From assembly GCA_963714205.1 (NCBI GenBank), contig CAVQNQ010000002.1, positions 806,001 through 870,000 of the forward strand: a DNA stretch of 64,000 nucleotides. Direction: 5' to 3'. The stretch comes from CAVQNQ01 sp963714205 (GTDB lineage Bacteria > Acidobacteriota > Terriglobia > Bryobacterales > Bryobacteraceae). The notes below the pieces were generated by a model, which was given only the letters and a program-made list of their open reading frames with translations, did no database searches and was not told where the DNA came from. The position numbers and the translations under genes were made by a program. This document shows, piece by piece, positions 57,564 to 64,000 of the stretch (the first letter of the stretch is position 1; each line of letters starts with the position of its first letter).

Positions 57564-58481
57564 TCACTTGCCCCAGCTCATCAGCGGCGCGAGGTTGCGC
57601 AGGATGTCGTCGAGGTAGCGCGCGCCGATCTCGTCGAGCGGCGCCTGCCCGTTGCGCTTGCGCGGGCAATCGATGACGCCGCGCCGGAAAAGCACCTCCT
57701 TGTAGCAGCCATCCACCTGCGTTTCGAAGAAGAACAGCGGCGCCATTTCCTTATATATGTGAAGCGCGCGCGGCTCGTCGCCAGCTTCGAGCGCGCTCCA
57801 CAGCGCCACCACCACGTCCGTGACATGGCACCCCGGCATGTTGCCGTCCGTGCCGCGGCGGTGCTCCTCGATGAGGTAGCGGCCTCCCGCGCCGCCGAAA
57901 CATCCCTTCACGGAACCGTCGTTGCCCTTGACGATTTGGGTGAGCTTGACGGTACTCGGCTCGGTCTCCTCCTTGATGTATTCCACGTGCTCGATTTCGC
58001 GGCACAGGCGCAGCAGGAACGGCGCGGACATGTCGGTCCCGATGGGGCCGGTGTAGTTCTGGATAAAGACCGGCATCCGGGCGGCCTCCGCAATGGTGCG
58101 GTAGTAATCCAAGATGACCTCTTCGGAAAGCGCGCGGCGGCGGATGTGGGGCGGCATGGCGATCACGCCGTCGGCGCCAATCGCGCGGGCGTGCGCCGCG
58201 AAGCGCGCCGCCAGTTCCGCGGTGGCCGCGCCGGCTCCGATGACCACGGGAACGCGGCCGCGGTTCTGCTCCGCCAGTTCCCGCGAGAGCAGCATGCGCT
58301 CTTCATCGCTCAAGTGAATCCACTCGCTGGCGTTCACCGGGAAGACCAATCCGTGCGCACCGCATTCAATGCAGAATTCCACGATGCGGCGAAAGCCGGG
58401 GATATCGATCTGGCCGCTTTCGAGAAAAGGCGTCGATGGGATGGTGAAGATGCCGCGGAAACCGCCGTTGTGTCGGGCCAT
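57564..58481 (-). CDS. DapA-family aldolase/dehydratase
   Basis: Class I aldolase-fold enzyme related to dihydrodipicolinate synthase, N-acetylneuraminate lyase and 2-keto-3-deoxy-sugar-acid aldolases. The Schiff-base Lys is in VEYIKEETEPS and the catalytic Tyr in FIQNYTGP. The usual GTTGE stretch is replaced by FPVNASEWIHLSDEE, so it is not lysine-pathway DapA. 305 residues. Only two bases separate it from the dehydratase gene. In this operon the likely role is cleavage of the 2-keto-3-deoxy product. Confidence 0.85.
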   Translation of the reverse strand: MARHNGGFRGIFTIPSTPFLESGQIDIPGFRRIVEFCIECGAHGLVFPVNASEWIHLSDEERMLLSRELAEQNRGRVPVVIGAGAATAELAARFAAHARAIGADGVIAMPPHIRRRALSEEVILDYYRTIAEAARMPVFIQNYTGPIGTDMSAPFLLRLCREIEHVEYIKEETEPSTVKLTQIVKGNDGSVKGCFGGAGGRYLIEEHRRGTDGNMPGCHVTDVVVALWSALEAGDEPRALHIYKEMAPLFFFETQVDGCYKEVLFRRGVIDCPRKRNGQAPLDEIGARYLDDILRNLAPLMSWGK

Positions 58482-58526
58482 CAGCCACGCATTGTACTAC
58501 CCGGACGCGGGGCGTCGTCGAGCGGT

Positions 58527-59537
58527 TCAGGCCGGCAGCGCGATTCCCATCTTCTCGTACCAGGGCGTGGCCGAGCGGATGGCTTCGTTCACGGCCTCGA
58601 TGTTCTTCACGGCCTCCCGGCGCAGCCACTCCTCGAGCGCCTTGAGACCCTGCTTGGCATAGACGGGAATGCCGTCCTTCCAGGTGGCGCGCCCGCACAG
58701 GACCCCCGAAAAATCGGTGCCCGCCTCGGCGGCCATGCGCAGCGATTCGGTGAACTGCTGGTTGCTCACTCCCGCGCTGAGATAGATGAATGGCTTCGTG
58801 GCCACCGCCGCGGCCTCGCGGAAATGCTGCAGGGCCTGCTCGTGGCTGTAAGCCTTCTGGCCCTGAAATACGCTCGAGCCTTCCACGTACTCGGCGTTGA
58901 CGGGGATCTCCACTTTGAGCACGTCCACCTTGTAGCCGGGCTTCGAGAACTCCTCCATGCTGCGGCGGACGATCTCGGGTTTCGACTTGGCATACTCGAA
59001 GCCCTTCTCGTCGCCGCCTTTCGGGTCGTAGCCCACGAATTCGAGGAAGAAGGGCATTTCGCAGCCTTCGCACTCGGCGCCAATGCGCTCGATGAAGGCG
59101 TGCTTCACATCGTTAATGGCGGCATCCTCGCTGGGGTTGTAATAGATGAGGATTTTGACGGCGTCCGCGCCCCAATCGGCGATGCGCCGCGCCGAAACGT
59201 GCGGCAGCAGGTCGGGCAGGCGGCCGGGACGGGTGTTATCGTAGCCGCTGGATTCGTATGCCAGCAGCAGGCCCGCATTCGGGTCGCGCTGCCGCGCGGC
59301 TTCCAGGCCGAATTCGGGATCGAGCAGAATGGCGCTGGCGTGCGGCGTCAGAACCTTGCTGACGGCCACCTTGAATTCGCTCATCATGGCGGGCGTGATC
59401 TCACCTACCGCCACGCCGCGCGCGGCGGCCAGCGATTTCTGAAGGCTTCCCCGCTGGTCCATGGCGGCGGCCGCGATGATGCCGCGCGCATCGGCCAGCG
59501 CCCGCATGCGCATGAGCTTCGCCTCGGAAAGTGTCAT
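58527..59537 (-). CDS. lacD: Tagatose 1,6-diphosphate aldolase-like (LacD family)
   Basis: Class I aldolase of the LacD/YihT family. AAAAMDQRGSLQKSL opens the protein as in LacD; candidate Schiff-base positions are in AVKILIYYNPSED and VDVLKVEIPVNAEYV; FIYLSAGVSNQQF and FSGVLCGRATWKDG match later family motifs. 336 residues from ATG 59537 (GTG 59543 is possible). First gene of the operon with the DapA-family aldolase, dehydratase and MFS gene. True substrate may be tagatose-1,6-bisphosphate or a related ketose phosphate. Confidence 0.87.
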   Translation of the reverse strand: MTLSEAKLMRMRALADARGIIAAAAMDQRGSLQKSLAAARGVAVGEITPAMMSEFKVAVSKVLTPHASAILLDPEFGLEAARQRDPNAGLLLAYESSGYDNTRPGRLPDLLPHVSARRIADWGADAVKILIYYNPSEDAAINDVKHAFIERIGAECEGCEMPFFLEFVGYDPKGGDEKGFEYAKSKPEIVRRSMEEFSKPGYKVDVLKVEIPVNAEYVEGSSVFQGQKAYSHEQALQHFREAAAVATKPFIYLSAGVSNQQFTESLRMAAEAGTDFSGVLCGRATWKDGIPVYAKQGLKALEEWLRREAVKNIEAVNEAIRSATPWYEKMGIALPA

Positions 59538-59587
59538 GGCCACATTATCCCGCCACGCCGGGCTGGGGGTGCGGCCGGATCGTGCCG

Positions 59588-62398
59588 TTACGTGCCCGAA
59601 ACCACAATGGTGACGGCCGATTGGGTCGAGACGCCGCCGATCTGCAGCGCCACGGGAACCGCGCCAGCGGTGAGGCCGCTGGGGATCACGAGGTTCACCT
59701 GGATCACACCAGCCACCAGGTTGGCGGCGCTCCCGGCATAGCTGACCGTGGCGTTCTTACCGCCGATGGTAGCGGTGACATTGGCATTAGGCAGAGGGGC
59801 CGGCACTCCCGCGGATCCCGGCAGCCCATCCGATCCCGGCGGATTGGTCTGGCCGGCTCCGGTGACATACAGGGTCACGTAGCTCCCGGCACTGGCGGGA
59901 TGCGCCGGGCCGTTGATGGAACCATCGGCGTCGTTGACGGCCAGCACCGGCCCCGCGCCGTTGGCGCTCAGCGTGAACAGACCGGGCGCCGTGGCGGCCA
60001 CCGGCACAGTCAGCGGGCTCGAGTTCTGGCCCTGATACAGCACGAACACCTGGGCGCTCGAGCCGCTGACGCCGAACGGCACGATGGCTCCTACCTGGTT
60101 CGACGAGGTGTAGAGCAGCGGCGCGGGCAAGCCATTGACGTAGACGCTGGTACCGGCCAGAGTGGTGGGCACCAGGCCGGAGCTGGTGAGACTGGACTGC
60201 GCGAGTTGGCTGGGTCCCAGGCCGGAGCCCCACAGCACCGCCACCTCGCCGGGCGCGATGGCTCCCGTAGCCCCGCTAGCCCCGTTGACCACGGCCGCCA
60301 GAGTGACGCCGGGGCCGCTCGGGACGAGACTGCGGATGGCGCTGTTGGCGCTGTCTGCCACGTAAACCGTTCCGTTGGAATTCACAGCCAAAGCCGAGGG
60401 CCGGTTGAGAGTGGCGCTGAGGGCCGGGCCGCCGTCTCCGGAATAGCCCGCCGCGCTCGTGCCGGCGATGGTGTTAATCGTGCCATCGGGGTAGACTTTG
60501 CGCACGCGCAGGCTGAAATCGCTGATGTAGAGGTTGCCCACCGCGTCCACGGCCACGCCGAAGGGGTTGCCCACCATCGCCTGGATGGCGGGACCGCCAT
60601 CGCCAGAGTAGCCCGCAAAACCATTGCCCGCGACGGTGGAGATCAACCCGCTCGATGAGACCTTGCGGACGGCGTTGTTTCCGGAATCGGCGATGTAGAG
60701 GTTGCCGGCGAAGTCCACAGCCAGGCCTTCGGGATTGGTGAGCTGGGCGTTGGTGGCTGCGGCGCCATCTCCCGAATACCCGGTCATGCCGGTGCCCGCG
60801 ACGGTCGTGATCGTGCCGGATGCCGAGACCTTGCGGACGCGGTTGTTGCTGAAATCCGAAATATAAAGATTCCCGGCGCTATCCAGAGCGAGGCCCAGGG
60901 GTGCGTTGAGTTGTGCGCTGGTCGCCGCCCCGCCATCGCCGCCATATCCGGGCTTGCCGTTGCCGGCCACCGTGCTCACCGAACCGCTGGGAGTAACCTT
61001 CTGCACGCGGGCGTTCTGGCTGTCGGCGATGTAGAGGTTGCCGGAGGAATCGACGACCAGGCCTTCCGGGTTGCTGAGCCCGCTGGTGCTGGCCACGCCG
61101 TTGCCCAAAACGTTATAAATGGCGCCGCCCTTGGTCACCATGCGCACTACGTTGTTGGCGCTATCGGCGATATACACATCGCCCCCGGCATCCGTGGCCA
61201 CGCCCAGCGGCGTATTGAGCTGCGCGCTGGTGGCCGGGCCGTTATCGCCGGAGTAGGCATAAATGTGGTTGCCCGCGATGCTGGAGATGTTGGAGTTGGA
61301 GACTTTACGGATCACCAGGTTCTGGGAATCCGCAATATACAGATTCCCCGAGCTGTCGATCGCTATGCCGGTGGGCGAATTGAGCTCCGCGCTGGTGGCG
61401 GCCGCCCCATCGCCGAAAAAGCCGGAAATTCCGTTTCCCACAATGGTGTTGATGTAGGCGTTGCTGACGGTCACCTCGCGGATGCGCGAATCGGCGTTCT
61501 CGACGATGTAGACGTTGGCCTTGGAATCGAGAGCCAGCGCATAAGGCGCGAACAGGTCGGCGCTGGTGGCGGCGGCGCCATCCCCGGCATACCCGATCGT
61601 GGTACTGCCGGCGATGGTGCTGATGTTGCCGGATACGATTTCGCGGACGCGGCCATTGGCCGTATCGGCGATATAGATGTTGCCGCTGGAATCGAGCGCC
61701 ACATCCTCAGGGTGGTTCAATTCCGCCACGTTGGCCGGCGAGGGGGGAATGGGGGCGACCGTGGTGGTGGGATCGCCGGCATAGGAGGGATAGCCATCGC
61801 CCGCCACGGAAGTGATGTTGCCGTCGGTGGTGACCTCGCGGATGAGGTTGTCTCCGGTGTCGGCGATGTATATATCACCGGAACTATCGATCGCCAGGCC
61901 CATGGGATTGTGCAGCAGCGCCTGGGTGGCCGGGCCGCCATCGTTGAAAGTGCCCGGGCTCGAAGTCGCACTGAACTGGCCGTTGCCCGCGAACGTGGAG
62001 ATAATGCCGCCGGGAGTCACCATGCGAACCCGGTCATTGCCCGAATCCGCGATGTAGAGGTTGCCCGAACCGTCGAGCACCAAGCCGTGCGGGGAATTCA
62101 ATTGGGCGGCGGTGGCCGCTCCCCCATCGCCCGAGAAGCCGGCTCGCGAATTGCCCGCCACCAGGGTCAGCACGCCGCTCGAGCTGAGTTTGAAGACACA
62201 GTTGATCGAACTGCTGAAATAGAGGTTTCCGGATGAATCCAGTGTGACGCGATTGGGCCGGCCAATGCCAGTGCTTGTGGCAGTAGCCGGCGTCGAAGGA
62301 GGCGCGCCACCGGCCACCGTCGCTATGGTATATTGCTGGGCCAGCGCCACCGAAGCGCCGGCCAACAGGCAGACCGTTCTTAGCATGTTTAAGTCCAT
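59588..62398 (-). CDS. Secreted NHL-repeat protein with Solibacter C-terminal domain
   Basis: Extracytoplasmic beta-propeller protein, function unknown. Signal peptide MLRTVCLLAGASVALAQQ. I count 12 NHL repeats of ~50-65 residues, each of the form P-x-G-[LIV]-x-[LIV]-D-x-x-G-N-[LI]-Y-[IV]-A-D-x-x-N followed by [RK][VI]R and a VAGNG...GDGG loop; examples are GLVLDGSGNLYIADSGNDRV and GLAVDFAGNLYIADSGNNAV. This could form two six-bladed propellers. The last ~230 residues (NGASGATGAIAPGEVAVLWG, YVTGAGQTNPPGSDGLPG, ATIGGKNATVSYAGSAANLV) match the TIGR03437-type domain. ATG 62398 or 62386 starts the signal peptide; 936 residues. Confidence 0.85.
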   Translation of the reverse strand: MDLNMLRTVCLLAGASVALAQQYTIATVAGGAPPSTPATATSTGIGRPNRVTLDSSGNLYFSSSINCVFKLSSSGVLTLVAGNSRAGFSGDGGAATAAQLNSPHGLVLDGSGNLYIADSGNDRVRMVTPGGIISTFAGNGQFSATSSPGTFNDGGPATQALLHNPMGLAIDSSGDIYIADTGDNLIREVTTDGNITSVAGDGYPSYAGDPTTTVAPIPPSPANVAELNHPEDVALDSSGNIYIADTANGRVREIVSGNISTIAGSTTIGYAGDGAAATSADLFAPYALALDSKANVYIVENADSRIREVTVSNAYINTIVGNGISGFFGDGAAATSAELNSPTGIAIDSSGNLYIADSQNLVIRKVSNSNISSIAGNHIYAYSGDNGPATSAQLNTPLGVATDAGGDVYIADSANNVVRMVTKGGAIYNVLGNGVASTSGLSNPEGLVVDSSGNLYIADSQNARVQKVTPSGSVSTVAGNGKPGYGGDGGAATSAQLNAPLGLALDSAGNLYISDFSNNRVRKVSASGTITTVAGTGMTGYSGDGAAATNAQLTNPEGLAVDFAGNLYIADSGNNAVRKVSSSGLISTVAGNGFAGYSGDGGPAIQAMVGNPFGVAVDAVGNLYISDFSLRVRKVYPDGTINTIAGTSAAGYSGDGGPALSATLNRPSALAVNSNGTVYVADSANSAIRSLVPSGPGVTLAAVVNGASGATGAIAPGEVAVLWGSGLGPSQLAQSSLTSSGLVPTTLAGTSVYVNGLPAPLLYTSSNQVGAIVPFGVSGSSAQVFVLYQGQNSSPLTVPVAATAPGLFTLSANGAGPVLAVNDADGSINGPAHPASAGSYVTLYVTGAGQTNPPGSDGLPGSAGVPAPLPNANVTATIGGKNATVSYAGSAANLVAGVIQVNLVIPSGLTAGAVPVALQIGGVSTQSAVTIVVSGT
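60300..62310 (-). repeat. Twelve tandem NHL-repeat units
   Basis: The coding repeats, about 165-195 bases each, are visible at the DNA level as repeated antisense segments gcgctggtggc...ggccgccatc/gttgcc... and gtagaggttgcc. They diverge enough between units that recent slippage is unlikely. Edges are approximate. Confidence 0.75.
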
Positions 62399-62459
62399 CA
62401 AGACGTTCCCAGCGCGCGACCGTTTCCGTAATCGCGCGGAAGAATGGGGGTTAAGTCGC

Positions 62460-63488
62460 TTATGATAGCACCGCAAGGGCCATCGCTTCGAGCGCGCGGG
62501 CGCAAGCGGTGCGGTCCACGTCGTAGTGCGTGACGGCGCGCATGCGGCGCTCGTCGATGGCGTTGATGAGGACGCCGCGCGCCTTGAGGCGGGCGCTGAT
62601 CTCGCCACCCGCAAATCCCGTGCCGCCGACGTCGAAAACCACGATATTGGTGGCTACCGAGGCCGCATCGACGCGGATTCCGTCAATGCGCGCAAGGCCT
62701 TCGGCGAGGAATCTGGCGTTGCAATGGTCCTGGGCGAGCCGCTGAGGGTTCTCTTCGAGCGCGATCAGCCCCGCCGCCGCCAGAACGCCCACCTGCCGCA
62801 TGCCGCCTCCCAGCCGTTTGCGGTACAGGCGCCCCCTGGCAATGAGATCCGCCGGACCGGCCAGCAGGGAGCCGGCCGGAGCGCCCAAACCCTTAGAGAG
62901 GCAGAACATAAGCGTATCCACTGGGGCCACAATGTCACTCACCGGCACACCCAGCGCGGCCGCCGCGTTGAACACGCGCGCGCCATCCATGTGAACTTTC
63001 AAACCGCGCTCGTGGGCCCCCTCGCAGATCTCGCGGATGGCGTGGAGCGGGTAGACCGTGCCGCCCGCCATGTTGTGGGTATTCTCTATTTCGATAAGGC
63101 CAGTAGGCGCGCAGTGCGGCCCGAGAGGCCGGATATGGCGGCGCACGTCGTCCCACGAGAGGATCCCGTTTTCGGTGGGCACCGCGCGCACCAGGCAACT
63201 CGAAAACCAGGCCGTCATGGCCAGTTCGTAATCGAGCACGTGCGCGCGCGAATCGCAGATAACCTCCTGGCCGGGCTCTGTGTGGAGCTTGACCGCGATG
63301 GTGTTCCCCATCGTGCCGGTGGGGACGAATAACGCCGCTTCCTTGCCGGCGATTTCGGCGGCCCGCCGCTCCAGGCGGTTGGCGGTGGGATCTTCTCCGT
63401 AAACATCATCGCCGACTTCGGCCTCCATCATGGCGCGCCGCATCGCGGGCGTCGGCTTGGTTACGGTATCGCTACGCAGATCGATCAT
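62460..63488 (-). CDS. ltaE: Low-specificity L-threonine aldolase
   Basis: PLP enzyme cleaving threonine or allo-threonine to glycine and acetaldehyde. The opening MIDLRSDTVTKPTPAMRRAM, the glycine-rich VPTGTMGNTIAVK, the stretch LIEIENTHNMAGGTVYP, the substrate/metal DGARVFNAAAALGV and the PLP-lysine region MFCLSKGLGAPAGSLL are all present. 342 residues from ATG 63488; the open frame continues upstream to 63587 but not with family sequence. It follows hemW after four bases. Confidence 0.94.
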   Translation of the reverse strand: MIDLRSDTVTKPTPAMRRAMMEAEVGDDVYGEDPTANRLERRAAEIAGKEAALFVPTGTMGNTIAVKLHTEPGQEVICDSRAHVLDYELAMTAWFSSCLVRAVPTENGILSWDDVRRHIRPLGPHCAPTGLIEIENTHNMAGGTVYPLHAIREICEGAHERGLKVHMDGARVFNAAAALGVPVSDIVAPVDTLMFCLSKGLGAPAGSLLAGPADLIARGRLYRKRLGGGMRQVGVLAAAGLIALEENPQRLAQDHCNARFLAEGLARIDGIRVDAASVATNIVVFDVGGTGFAGGEISARLKARGVLINAIDERRMRAVTHYDVDRTACARALEAMALAVLS

Positions 63489-63492
63489 AAAA

Positions 63493-64000
63493 TCAGAGCA
63501 GAAACTCCTGGAAGACTTCGTTCGAGAGCAAGACGCCGCGCTTCGTGAGGCGCAGGCTGCCGTCGCTGGTTTCGAGCAGCCCGGCATCCAGGAATCGGCG
63601 GATGGGCCGCTCGAAGCGCTGCCACTCGGCGGCCTCGGGGCGTATGCCGCCGGTCAAGCGCAGCCCCACAAAGAAGCGTTCTTCCTCCAGACAGGCGCGC
63701 GTGGAGTGGCCTGGTTCGCTGGCGAGATAGGCCGGGACGCTCTCGGGGTTCTCGCGGCGCACGCATCCATCGAACGAATGCGCATCGGCGCCGAAGCCCA
63801 CGTAGGCTTCCAGGCGCCAGTATTTGAGGTTGTGGCGCGATTCGCGCCCGGGCCGCGCGAAATTCGAAATTTCGTAGCGCGGGATGCCCGTGGCTGCCAG
63901 GCGCTCGACGGCGATTTCATAGAGATCCGCGGTCTGATCGCCGGAGGGCGTTTCAGCCGCGCCGTAGCGCGTGCCGCCGCGCAGGATCTCGCGGCCCAGG
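63493..64000 (-). CDS. hemW: HemW-like heme chaperone / radical SAM protein (C-terminal part)
   Basis: Partial gene: the 3' 508 bases are here, the start lies beyond the right edge. The readable part (LGREILRGGTRYGAAETPSG, YEIAVERLAATGIPRYEISN, FARPGRESRHNLKYWRLEAY, VGFGADAHSF) is the HemW-type region after the radical SAM core. It ends with the family's wHTH-like C-terminus (RRFLDAGLLETSDGSLRLTK). HemW proteins were long called oxygen-independent coproporphyrinogen oxidase. The CxxxCxxC cluster motif would be outside the window. Confidence 0.88.
   Translation of the reverse strand, partial: LGREILRGGTRYGAAETPSGDQTADLYEIAVERLAATGIPRYEISNFARPGRESRHNLKYWRLEAYVGFGADAHSFDGCVRRENPESVPAYLASEPGHSTRACLEEERFFVGLRLTGGIRPEAAEWQRFERPIRRFLDAGLLETSDGSLRLTKRGVLLSNEVFQEFLL

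Noticed and set aside
57759..59741. 660-codon plus-strand frame opposite the aldolase genes
   Set aside because: Spans several real genes and has shadow composition.

Overview
The window is GC-rich chromosomal DNA that is almost entirely coding: about 52 protein genes, no gene-free stretch above roughly 225 bases, and no rRNA, tRNA, CRISPR array, insertion sequence or phage gene that I can recognise. It looks like a soil Acidobacteriota genome of the Solibacter/Bryobacterales type. Two secreted proteins (17870-20035 and 59588-62398) end in a C-terminal module matching the Solibacter-specific repeat-free domain (TIGR03437-like). There is also an Oar-like TonB receptor with an N-terminal carboxypeptidase-regulatory domain next to a secreted glycosidase, a pattern common in that lineage. 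The taxonomic call is inference from these families; no 16S gene is present.

Layout. 0-6.3 kb: hybrid histidine kinase, phosphate-binding protein PstS, a small transpeptidase-type penicillin-binding protein, family-5 uracil-DNA glycosylase. 6.35-9.85 kb (minus): an overlapping operon for a molybdate/tungstate-type ABC importer ending in an HTH regulator fused to a substrate-binding domain. 10-14.2 kb: HDOD protein, then coaX-panC-panB (CoA/pantothenate synthesis) and an MntR/DtxR regulator. 14.3-20 kb: TonB-dependent receptor and secreted clan GH-A glycosidase. 20-27.7 kb: ABC-F ATPase, lipoprotein-like BamE-fold protein, CPBP protease, alaS, YpdA-type oxidoreductase, small Cys protein.

27.7-40.5 kb is one long minus-strand run of closely packed housekeeping genes: a NUDIX-AhpD fusion, rlmB, a sugar isomerase/epimerase with an in-frame stop, asnS with two frameshifts, arginase, ddl, a Uma2 endonuclease-fold gene, an S41 protease, gdhA, mutS and anmK. 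40.5-54.5 kb (plus): IscU-like scaffold, SnoaL-like protein, MFS transporter, M20 peptidase, a frameshifted EamA transporter, HtrA protease with a strong terminator, a peptidoglycan-binding protein, pheS, a frameshifted pheT, sodC, a DnaC-like ATPase and a GH35-like protein with a degenerate active site. 54.5-59.5 kb (minus): RluA plus a sugar-acid catabolic operon (MFS, enolase-superfamily dehydratase, DapA-family aldolase, LacD aldolase). 59.6-64 kb (minus): a 12-repeat NHL protein, threonine aldolase and the 3' part of hemW.

Most of the window is ordinary chromosome. The points most worth checking are: four genes disrupted between 36.9 and 48.9 kb, two of them normally essential tRNA synthetases, which suggests residual sequencing error; the importer operon with its built-in ligand-domain regulator and a tandem 17-bp repeat in its promoter; the NUDIX-AhpD fusion; and the GH35-like protein lacking the expected catalytic pair. 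I did not find a convincing undescribed defence or mobile system.
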